Origin: Fictibacillus sp. b24 | Lineage (GTDB): Bacteria; Bacillota; Bacilli; Bacillales; Fictibacillaceae | Assembly: GCF_030348825.1 (NCBI RefSeq) | Contig: NZ_JAUCES010000005.1 | Coordinates: forward strand, 2,108,001-2,172,000 | Length of the DNA stretch: 64,000 nt | Reading direction: 5' to 3' | In this document: piece by piece, positions 58,002 through 64,000 of the stretch | Position numbering within the stretch: position 1 is the stretch's first letter | Layout of the letters: every line of letters begins with the position of its first letter | Position numbers and translations under genes: made by a program | The notes under the pieces: generated by a model | The model's input: only the letters and a program-made list of their open reading frames with translations | Database searches by the model: none | Told to the model about the DNA's origin: nothing

Positions 58002-58916
58002 TTAAGCTTTTGCTTTATGTGTTACACAACGATCGTATAAATCGTTTTCTTTTAATGCTTCTACTAAAGTTTCACCCATTACAGAAGGTGTTGCTGCAAC
58101 TTTAATTCCGCAAGCTTTCATTGTTTTGATTTTCTCGTCTGCAGTACCTTTACCGCCAGAGATAATCGCACCAGCATGGCCCATACGCTTCCCAGGAGGT
58201 GCTGTTTGTCCGCCGATAAAGCCTACAACAGGCTTTGTCATGTTGGCTTTTACCCACTCTGCAGCTTCCTCTTCAGCAGTACCGCCAATTTCTCCGATCA
58301 TGATTACAGCATATGTGTCCTCATCTTCGTTAAATGCCTTCAGAACGTCAATGAAGTCTGTTCCGTTAACTGGGTCTCCACCGATCCCTACTGCTGTAGA
58401 TTGGCCAATTCCACGCTCTGTAAGCTGATGAACAGCTTCATATGTTAATGTTCCAGAACGAGAAACAACTCCTACATGACCTTTTGTATGGATATATCCA
58501 GGCATGATACCAATTTTGCACTCTTCAGGAGTGATTACCCCTGGGCAGTTCGGTCCGACTAAGCGCGTCTTTTTGCCTTCCATGTAACGCTTTACTTTTA
58601 CCATATCCATTACTGGGATGCCTTCTGTAATACAGATAGCTAGGTCAAGTTCTGCGTCAACAGCCTCGATAATTGCTTCTGCAGCAAATGCTGGTGGTAC
58701 ATAAATAACAGAAGCGTTAGCTCCAGTTTCTTTAACAGCATCCGTAACTGTGTTGAAAACAGGAAGTCCTTCAACTTCAGTTCCGCCCTTACCAGGTGTA
58801 ACTCCGCCTACGATTTTTGTACCATATTCAAGCATTTGTTTTGTATGGAAAAGTCCTACGGAACCTGTGATACCCTGAACGATGACTTTTGTGTCTTTAT
58901 TAATAAAAATGCTCAT
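58002..58916 (-). CDS. sucD: Succinyl-CoA synthetase alpha subunit
   Basis: 304 residues. Carries the phosphohistidine and binds CoA in the TCA-cycle step succinyl-CoA to succinate with substrate-level phosphorylation. CoA-binding [31 protein letters not shown], and His247 in [12 protein letters not shown] (E. coli His246). It follows sucC by 37 nt and ends in a strong terminator. Confidence 0.97.
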   Translation of the reverse strand: MSIFINKDTKVIVQGITGSVGLFHTKQMLEYGTKIVGGVTPGKGGTEVEGLPVFNTVTDAVKETGANASVIYVPPAFAAEAIIEAVDAELDLAICITEGIPVMDMVKVKRYMEGKKTRLVGPNCPGVITPEECKIGIMPGYIHTKGHVGVVSRSGTLTYEAVHQLTERGIGQSTAVGIGGDPVNGTDFIDVLKAFNEDEDTYAVIMIGEIGGTAEEEAAEWVKANMTKPVVGFIGGQTAPPGKRMGHAGAIISGGKGTADEKIKTMKACGIKVAATPSVMGETLVEALKENDLYDRCVTHKAKA

Positions 58917-58953
58917 GCTTTAAACTCCCATCCTTCCTGCAATGTTTTCTTTA

Positions 58954-60114
58954 TTACTTAACTAAAGCGACGATTTTCTCTGCACCGTCAGCCATTGAAT
59001 CTGCAGCTGTAATATTAAGTCCTGATTCTTTAAGGATCTTCTTACCTAGATCAACATTCGTACCTTCAAGACGAACGACTAAAGGCAGCTCAAGACCAAC
59101 TTGTTTTGTTGCTTCAACAACACCGTTTGCGATGATGTCACATTTCATGATTCCGCCGAAGATGTTAACAAAGATCCCTTTAACATTTTGATCAGATAGA
59201 ATGATCTTGAATGCTTCTGTAACTTTCTCCGTTGTAGCACCGCCCCCAACATCAAGGAAGTTAGCGGGATCACCGCCGTAATGCTTGATGATGTCCATTG
59301 TAGCCATTGCAAGACCAGCACCATTAACCATACAGCCGATATTTCCATCTAGAGAAATGTAGCTTAAGTCATATTTAGAAGCTTCGATTTCTTTTGCATC
59401 TTCTTCTTCAAGATCTCGATATTCTAAGATGTCTTTATGACGATATAATGCGTTTGAATCGAAGTTCATTTTAGCGTCAAGAGCCATAACGTTTCCATCT
59501 CCTGTTACAACTAATGGATTGATTTCAGCGATTGAGCAATCTTTATCAACGAAAGCTGTATAAAGTCCAAGCATGAACTTAACTGCTTTACCTACTAGTT
59601 CAGTTGGGATATTGATGTTGTATGCAAGTCTTCTTGCTTGGAAAGCCTGAAGTCCAATAGCAGGATCGATCACTTCTTTGAAGATTTTTTCAGGTGTCTT
59701 TTCAGCCACTTCTTCAATTTCAGTTCCGCCTTCTTCAGATCCCATCATTACAACGCTTGATGTAGCACGATCTAGTACTAGCCCGATGTAATATTCCTTT
59801 TTAATATCACAGCCCTCTTCGATAAGTAAGCGCTTAACTTCTTTACCTTCTGGACCTGTTTGGTGAGTTACAAGAACTTTTCCTAAAATTTCATTCGCGT
59901 ATGTACGCACTTCATCGATATTTTTGGCAACTTTCACGCCACCTGCTTTACCGCGGCCACCTGCATGAATCTGTGCTTTTACGACAGATACAGTGCTCCC
60001 CAGTTCATTAGCAGCTTCTACTGCTTCTTCAACGGTAAATGCTACTTTCCCGTTTGGAACAGCCACACCATATTTTCTAAGTATCTCTTTACCTTGGTAT
60101 TCGTGGATATTCAT
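58954..60114 (-). CDS. sucC: Succinyl-CoA synthetase beta subunit
   Basis: 386 residues. ATP-grasp domain (about 1-235) with [38 protein letters not shown] and LEINPLVVT-type metal site ([20 protein letters not shown]), then a CoA-ligase domain (about 240-386) with [20 protein letters not shown]. Upstream are a good sigma-A promoter and close matches to a CodY box and a cre site, which fits carbon and nutrient control of the TCA cycle. Confidence 0.97.
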   Translation of the reverse strand: MNIHEYQGKEILRKYGVAVPNGKVAFTVEEAVEAANELGSTVSVVKAQIHAGGRGKAGGVKVAKNIDEVRTYANEILGKVLVTHQTGPEGKEVKRLLIEEGCDIKKEYYIGLVLDRATSSVVMMGSEEGGTEIEEVAEKTPEKIFKEVIDPAIGLQAFQARRLAYNINIPTELVGKAVKFMLGLYTAFVDKDCSIAEINPLVVTGDGNVMALDAKMNFDSNALYRHKDILEYRDLEEEDAKEIEASKYDLSYISLDGNIGCMVNGAGLAMATMDIIKHYGGDPANFLDVGGGATTEKVTEAFKIILSDQNVKGIFVNIFGGIMKCDIIANGVVEATKQVGLELPLVVRLEGTNVDLGKKILKESGLNITAADSMADGAEKIVALVK

Positions 60115-60161
60115 TTACTCTCCATCCTCCTATCATGGTGAAAACTTAAAGTACCGTTATC

Positions 60162-60190
60162 ATTGTATAAGACCAAGCTCTTTATGTCTA
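60162..60190 (-). promoter_or_regulatory. Putative sigma-A promoter of sucCD
   Basis: TAGACA (-35, 5 of 6) and TACAAT (-10, 5 of 6) with a 17-nt spacer on the minus strand. The start of transcription would be near 60155, about 40 nt before sucC. Confidence 0.7.
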
Positions 60191-60192
60191 CT

Positions 60193-60207
60193 ATTCTTCA
60201 GAAAATT
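60193..60207 (-). promoter_or_regulatory. Candidate CodY box upstream of sucC
   Basis: The minus strand reads AATTTTCTGAAGAAT, matching 13 of 15 positions of the CodY consensus AATTTTCWGAAAATT. It lies 3 nt upstream of the -35 hexamer, centred near -46. Confidence 0.5.
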
Positions 60208-60220
60208 GCAAGCGCATACA
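60207..60220 (-). promoter_or_regulatory. Candidate cre (CcpA) site upstream of sucC
   Basis: The minus strand reads TGTATGCGCTTGCA, matching 13 of 14 positions of the cre consensus TGWAARCGYTWNCA. It abuts the CodY-like box and is centred near -59. Confidence 0.5.
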
Positions 60221-60239
60221 GCATTTTCAGACAATAATA

Positions 60240-60273
60240 AAAATCAAGACCACATGACTGCGGACTTGATTTT
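60240..60273 (-). terminator. Intrinsic terminator before sucC
   Basis: Stem AAAATCAAG-CC with GG-CTTGATTTT (60240-60251 with 60262-60273, one mismatch), and minus strand continuing TTATTATTG. It lies 44 nt after the small SASP-like ORF and just upstream of the sucC control region. Confidence 0.8.
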
Positions 60274-60316
60274 AGTGTTTTCTATCTTTTTGAAACAAGG
60301 ATTTAAATGCTTTAAT

Positions 60317-60475
60317 TCATTTGTTTTTCTCGTTTTGATGTTTTTTTATAATTTTAGGTGTTATCGTTTCTTTTTCTACTGCAGGGCGATATAACCCAAA
60401 CTCTTCAGCCATCTCTTCTTTAAATTGGTTGACAAGCTGTTCAGATTGTTTCACAACTAATTTATTTCTTGGCAT
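60317..60475 (-). CDS. Short protein resembling the N-terminal half of alpha/beta-type SASP
   Basis: 52 residues starting MPRNKLVVKQSEQLVNQFKE. The ATG at 60475 has a strong AAAGGAG 8 nt upstream, and a terminator follows. Alpha/beta-type small acid-soluble spore proteins begin with NKLLVPGAEQALDQ-like sequence and carry the GPR protease site E-I-A-x-E-F-G; here EEMAEEFGL matches that site. The C-terminal DNA-binding block (GG-x2-T/K-RLV type) is missing and replaced by a Lys-rich tail ending KKHQNEKNK. It may be a divergent minor SASP or a remnant. Confidence 0.7.
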   Translation of the reverse strand: MPRNKLVVKQSEQLVNQFKEEMAEEFGLYRPAVEKETITPKIIKKHQNEKNK

Positions 60476-60519
60476 TGTGCACACTCCTTTTATGTTAGCA
60501 ATGCCCCATAGAGAAATAA

Positions 60520-60798
60520 TTATGTAGATTTCTTAGCTTCTTTATCCAATTGATAAATAAAAGCAAAGAGTTCTGCAACAACTTCAAACAACTCTTCAGG
60601 AATACTCTGATCTATGTCCAATTTAGATAATAAATGGACTAGGGAAGGATCTTCCTGAATGGGAATGTTGTAATCTGAAGCTCTTTGAACGATTCGATCA
60701 GCTGTTTCACCTTTTCCTTTAGCGATTACAATAGGAGAACTTGACTCTTCAGGATTATACTTTAAAGCAACGGCTTCTTTTTTGTTGTTTTCTTTCAT
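60520..60798 (-). CDS. ylqH: YlqH, FlhB C-terminal domain homologue
   Basis: 92 residues. It matches the FlhB cytoplasmic domain after the NPTH cleavage site: AVALKYNPEESSSPIVIAKG against ICLKYDDGNMDAPVVVAKG, followed by VHLLSKLDIDQSIPEELFEV and AELFAFIYQLDK. There is no membrane part. Standalone FlhB-C proteins are widespread in Firmicutes; some can replace the FlhB C-terminal fragment, but the natural role is uncertain. It overlaps ylqG by 4 nt. Confidence 0.88.
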   Translation of the reverse strand: MKENNKKEAVALKYNPEESSSPIVIAKGKGETADRIVQRASDYNIPIQEDPSLVHLLSKLDIDQSIPEELFEVVAELFAFIYQLDKEAKKST

Positions 60799-62282
60799 AC
60801 GCGCAAATCCAATCCTTTATAAAAGTTAGGCTTTTCAGCTGTTTTCATCTTTTTTTGCTGCTGAACAAAAGTAACGGAAGATAACGTATAATCCATTTCT
60901 TTCATGCGTTTTTTTAAAGAGGACAAAAATGGCGCTGAAAGTTTCTCAAGAAATGGATGCTCATTAAATACTTTTACAGACAAAATCCTGTTTTGAATTT
61001 GAACATCTACAGCTATTTCATTCAGGTTCTGCATTTCCAGCCAGAAAAGCATTCTGCAATGAGCAGGATTTATCGCTTTTCCATCCTGTTTTTTCCCTTC
61101 CCATGTAATCGTCATCTCTTTAGGGTTATTGCTTTGCCCAAAGGGAATCTGCAATATATACTGCTGCAAGTTTTCGGTGATCTGTACGTTCTGCAGCTGC
61201 TGACTCGTTACTAACGCTACAGCTTTTTCTGTCTTAACCAAAACACTTTCAGGCAGATTTAATGAATCAGCATGATGCTGAAGGTAAAGAAGTTGGGACT
61301 TTAACGATTCTCCAGCTTTAACTTGTACAGGATCTACAAGAATGTTTTTTTCGTGCAATAAACCTGATTTCTGAAGCCATTTTTCTAGCGCCTGGATAAA
61401 CTCTTGAGACGGATTTCGTTTCATTTCTGATGAAATTGGTATAGTCTCGGTTTTATTGGTGGGTAAAAAAGGATTATGTAGTTCTTTAGTATCTGAATTT
61501 TGAAGGTTCCTTTGGTCAGTTAAAGTTAACTTGTTTTGAGTAGGAGATTCTGATGCAGTCTTCACTTCGGTTTTTTGCTGACTTTCCATAAGTATTGATG
61601 GTTTAGACAAAATTTCTTCACTATCAAATCCGTACATATTTTTTAAGGTCTCTACTGTTTTTAAAATCATTTTGTCTTTATGGCTATACGGGATCAAAGC
61701 GTCATAAAGTGGCTTCATTTCTTCAAAAGCTGAACTCATTTTGAAACTTGCTGATACTGCTTGAATAGATTCTATTCTAGGCGGGAGCTGCAGCTCTAAC
61801 ATTCGATGTATAATTGCCTTCTTATCAGGCAGCGGCAGCTCGGTGGTCTGTTTAAGGAGCTCTGCGACGACTTTTATATTTTCTTTTGTAAGTGGTATTT
61901 TTTCTAATACAGAAAAGTCTACTGCTTTTTTGTTTATATCAGTAGCTGTAAGATTCCATTTTTGTAAAATCTGTTCTGAAGTTGATTTCATTGGGTCAGA
62001 ATCAATCTTTTTCAAGACGATGTTTCCATTCTTTTCTGCAACTTCAAATAAATACTCATTCCCTTTTGTTAGCGGAGCCTCTAATTTTGCATGCAAAGCT
62101 GCTCCATTGTATAAGATTTTAGCTGTTTGATCAGGGAATATCTCTAAAACCTTAGCTGTTATTAGTTGATTAATTTTTAATGAAAGCGTTCCTTCTGATG
62201 GTCTTATCGAATGAAGCTGCTGACTAATGATATTGTTTAGTTGTAACAGGTTACTCACTTCCTGTAATTTGAATAAGTTCAC
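60795..62282 (-). CDS. ylqG: YlqG, FliK-like protein
   Basis: 495 residues. The N-terminal part (1-110) has an OB-like block (KINQLITAKVLEIFPDQTAK then LYNGAALHAKLEAPLTKGNE). The middle is Gln/Glu/Ser-rich and variable. The C-terminus (about 395-480) resembles the FliK hook-length domain: CRMLFWLEMQNLNEIAVDVQ then ILSVKVFNEHPFLEKLSAPF. It is directly followed by ylqH, so the pair mirrors the FliK/FlhB switch. Start 62282 lies 32 nt inside rnhB. Function not established. Confidence 0.8.
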   Translation of the reverse strand: MNLFKLQEVSNLLQLNNIISQQLHSIRPSEGTLSLKINQLITAKVLEIFPDQTAKILYNGAALHAKLEAPLTKGNEYLFEVAEKNGNIVLKKIDSDPMKSTSEQILQKWNLTATDINKKAVDFSVLEKIPLTKENIKVVAELLKQTTELPLPDKKAIIHRMLELQLPPRIESIQAVSASFKMSSAFEEMKPLYDALIPYSHKDKMILKTVETLKNMYGFDSEEILSKPSILMESQQKTEVKTASESPTQNKLTLTDQRNLQNSDTKELHNPFLPTNKTETIPISSEMKRNPSQEFIQALEKWLQKSGLLHEKNILVDPVQVKAGESLKSQLLYLQHHADSLNLPESVLVKTEKAVALVTSQQLQNVQITENLQQYILQIPFGQSNNPKEMTITWEGKKQDGKAINPAHCRMLFWLEMQNLNEIAVDVQIQNRILSVKVFNEHPFLEKLSAPFLSSLKKRMKEMDYTLSSVTFVQQQKKMKTAEKPNFYKGLDLRV

Positions 62283-63036
62283 CTACTGGGCTAAATGATT
62301 TTCGGTGAATACTTGTTGGGCCAAATTGCTTTAGCGCCTCTAAATGTTCCTTTGTTCCATACCCCATATTTGATTTAAAGCCGAACTCGGGATATCTCTC
62401 ATCCAATTTCATCATATAGCGGTCTCTCGTCACTTTTGCAACGATTGAAGCTGCCGCGATAGAAATGCTTTTTTCATCGCCCTTAATAATTTTCAACTGA
62501 TCTATTGCTAAAGGTACCTCCATTGCATCAATGAGCAGCTGATCAGGCATAACATCTAACGAACTAACCGCTTCCGTCATGGCAAACTTAGAGGCTTGAT
62601 AAATATTGATTTCATCAATTTTTTCAGGTTGAACTAAGTTTACACTGTACGAGATGGCATCTCTTACAATTACATCATACAATGCTTCTCTCTTTTTCTC
62701 AGATAGCTTTTTGGAGTCATTAACTCCTGTCAGTTTATAGTCTTTAGGTAAAATCACAGCCGCTGCAACAACAGGTCCAGCCAAAGGACCTCTTCCCACC
62801 TCATCAACGCCTGCAATTAACGTTTTACCATTTTTATAGCATTGGGTTTCGTAAATAGACATAACTTCTAATCTTTTTTGTTCTGCTTCAGCTAGTGCTA
62901 ATCGCTTTGTATAGGTTTCAACCATTTTTTTCGCGCCCTGTCTTTCATCATCTGAAAGTACCTTCAGCAAGTCTGGTATATCAGCTTGCTCACAGTTTTT
63001 TAATTTTTGTTCCCATTCTTTTATAGATAATCTCAT
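62251..63036 (-). CDS. rnhB: Ribonuclease HII
   Basis: 261 residues from the ATG at 63036 (MRLSIKEWEQKLKNCEQADI). GTG 63045 is in frame but sits directly on the AAAGAGTG box. It removes ribonucleotides from DNA and RNA-DNA hybrids. D78 and E79 in AGVDEVGRGPLAGPVV, the third Asp in LLIDAMEVPL, and the C-terminal SNMGYGTKEHLEALKQFGPT and HRKSFSPV are all present. An N-terminal extension of about 70 residues is usual for Bacillus RnhB. Confidence 0.95.
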   Translation of the reverse strand: MRLSIKEWEQKLKNCEQADIPDLLKVLSDDERQGAKKMVETYTKRLALAEAEQKRLEVMSIYETQCYKNGKTLIAGVDEVGRGPLAGPVVAAAVILPKDYKLTGVNDSKKLSEKKREALYDVIVRDAISYSVNLVQPEKIDEINIYQASKFAMTEAVSSLDVMPDQLLIDAMEVPLAIDQLKIIKGDEKSISIAAASIVAKVTRDRYMMKLDERYPEFGFKSNMGYGTKEHLEALKQFGPTSIHRKSFSPVGELIQITGSE

Positions 63037-63124
63037 ATTTTTCACACTCTTTATGTATTTTGTATCGGTTTGGATTGTTTTTCTTTAAAGGCTTAAGTTA
63101 TTTATTCCAGGGTCCAAGTAAGAT

Positions 63125-63342
63125 GGCTGTTAATCCATTGTATCGTTAGGCTTTTTGAGTTTTGGTTTTTTCTTTCTCTTCATTGCAAGTTGATTGGAGT
63201 GAAGTTGCGAGACTCCTGCGGGACAGGCGGGCAGGTGAGACACTTAACAGTGAAACGTACAAATGTGACTCACCGCCTGCCTCGCGGAAAGCAAGCATCT
63301 GAAACGGAAATCAACCACTTTCAAAAGCAATAAAGCTTAACC
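63125..63342 (-). repeat. Palindromic intergenic element, copy H
   Basis: About 218 bp between rbgA and rnhB, reverse orientation, with a type 1 loop (ACTTAACAGTGAAACGT). Core arms CTGCGGGACAGGCGGGCAGG and CGCCTGCCTCGCGGAAAG are well preserved. The right end reads CAAAAGCAATAAAGC; the left end is ambiguous because GGCT occurs at both 63125 and 63149. Confidence 0.82.
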
Positions 63343-63376
63343 AATACATTTTAAATTTAAAAATCTGCTTAAAGAA

Positions 63377-63404
63377 AACAGGCACTAAGAAAACAGCGCC
63401 TGTT
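63377..63404 (-). terminator. Intrinsic terminator after rbgA
   Basis: Stem AACAGGC-CT with AG-GCCTGTT (63377-63386 with 63395-63404, one mismatch) and minus strand continuing TTCTTTAAG. It lies 17 nt past the rbgA stop. Confidence 0.75.
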
Positions 63405-63421
63405 TATACTCTTCTATATGA

Positions 63422-64000
63422 TTATACAGTATCAGGGCGTTCATAAGATAAACGTCCTAATTTTTCTGCACGAAGATCCCGCAGAACGATTTCTGCTGTC
63501 TTTTCAAGATCTACTTCTCCGCCGCTCATCATACAGCCGCGTTTCTTACCAATTTCTTCAAATAGAAGCATAGAATCCTCTGGTATGTCAGACAATTTGT
63601 AGCGTTCAACGAGGCGCTCTTCGTAGTGCTCTTTTAGATATTTAATGGCGAATAGTACCACTTCTGTAAAATCAAAAAGCGTTTCTTTAATCGCACCAGT
63701 TACCGCTAATTTCAAACCTATCGTCTGATCTTCAAATTTCGGCCATAGTATTCCAGGGGTATCCAATAATTCTAATGTCTTACCCGCTTTTATCCACTGC
63801 TGCTTTTTTGTTACGCCAGGCTTATCTCCTGTTACAGCAATATTCTTACCAGCCATACGATTGATGATCGTTGACTTTCCTACGTTCGGTATCCCAACGA
63901 TTAAAGCTCTTACTGCTCTCGGTTTAACGATGCCTTTTGCTCTCATCTTATCAAATTTTTCTTTCACGAGTTCATGTGCTAACGGTTCTATCGCTTTAAT
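63422..64000 (-). CDS. rbgA: Ribosome biogenesis GTPase RbgA (YlqF), C-terminal part (cut by window edge)
   Basis: The frame stays open past 63967 to the window edge (reads [20 protein letters not shown] upstream of the internal Met), so the N-terminal part with G4/G5 is outside. RbgA is a circularly permuted GTPase needed for late 50S assembly. Seen: G1 [15 protein letters not shown]3 [13 protein letters not shown] and the C-terminal helical domain ending [20 protein letters not shown] and [12 protein letters not shown]. The Met at 63967 is not the real start. Confidence 0.95.
   Translation of the reverse strand: MKAIEPLAHELVKEKFDKMRAKGIVKPRAVRALIVGIPNVGKSTIINRMAGKNIAVTGDKPGVTKKQQWIKAGKTLELLDTPGILWPKFEDQTIGLKLAVTGAIKETLFDFTEVVLFAIKYLKEHYEERLVERYKLSDIPEDSMLLFEEIGKKRGCMMSGGEVDLEKTAEIVLRDLRAEKLGRLSYERPDTV

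Noticed and set aside
63422-63967. A complete short GTPase starting at 63967
   Set aside because: The frame continues to the window edge and the family needs about 100 more N-terminal residues; it is a partial RbgA.

Overview
The window is one conserved chromosomal block from a low-GC, endospore-forming, flagellated member of the Bacillaceae and relatives. All real genes lie on the minus strand, so transcription runs from 64000 towards 1. The gene order matches, from memory, the Bacillus subtilis rbgA-rnhB-ylqGH-sucCD-dprA-topA-trmFO-xerC-hslVU-codY-fla/che-sigD-rpsB-tsf-pyrH-frr-uppS-cdsA-dxr-rseP-proS-polC-rimP-nusA-infB-rbfA-truB block. A Gram-positive PolC, CodY, an alpha/beta-SASP-like ORF and a CheC/CheD/FliY chemotaxis set support this. 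Fictibacillus or a close relative is a guess from protein flavour only.

Layout in transcription order. (1) 63421-50326: rbgA (cut by the window edge), rnhB, a FliK-like/FlhB-C-like pair (ylqG, ylqH), an unlisted 52-codon SASP-like gene, sucCD behind a promoter carrying plausible CodY and CcpA sites, dprA, topA, trmFO, xerC and the HslVU protease. (2) 50301-49522: codY. (3) 48845-20086: a large flagellar/chemotaxis operon covering rod and hook (flgB, flgC, fliE, flgD, flgE), the MS and C rings (fliF, fliG, fliM, fliY), the export apparatus (fliH, I, J, O, P, Q, R, flhA, flhB), placement GTPases (flhF, flhG), chemotaxis (cheB, A, W, C, D, Y), sigD, then fapA, a 93-residue unknown and a swrB-like gene. 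cheR is absent. (4) 19929-1: translation, envelope and replication genes from rpsB to truB (cut by the window edge).

The main unexplained structure is a family of about 215-bp, full-length imperfect palindromes in intergenic gaps. I count eight copies: 10233-10444, 10462-10730, 17924-18149, 24543-24885, 38041-38151, 49254-49468, 57657-57936 and 63125-63342. They share GGCT...TTGTTGCTTT terminal inverted repeats and a GC-rich inner hairpin with two alternative loop sequences. One copy has lost its core precisely between TCCA repeats. Two carry small palindromic insertions flanked by 3-bp duplications, and one has an exchanged right arm. Two sit inside the fla/che operon. They look like non-autonomous, MITE-like or REP-like elements. 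I believe similar repeats occur widely in Bacillaceae but know of no functional description.

Everything else is ordinary core genome with intact catalytic residues. Several starts were moved from the longest ORF to the codon with the better ribosome binding site (nusA, rpsB, pyrH, cheC, cheB, fliM, fliF, xerC, trmFO, rnhB, ylxR).
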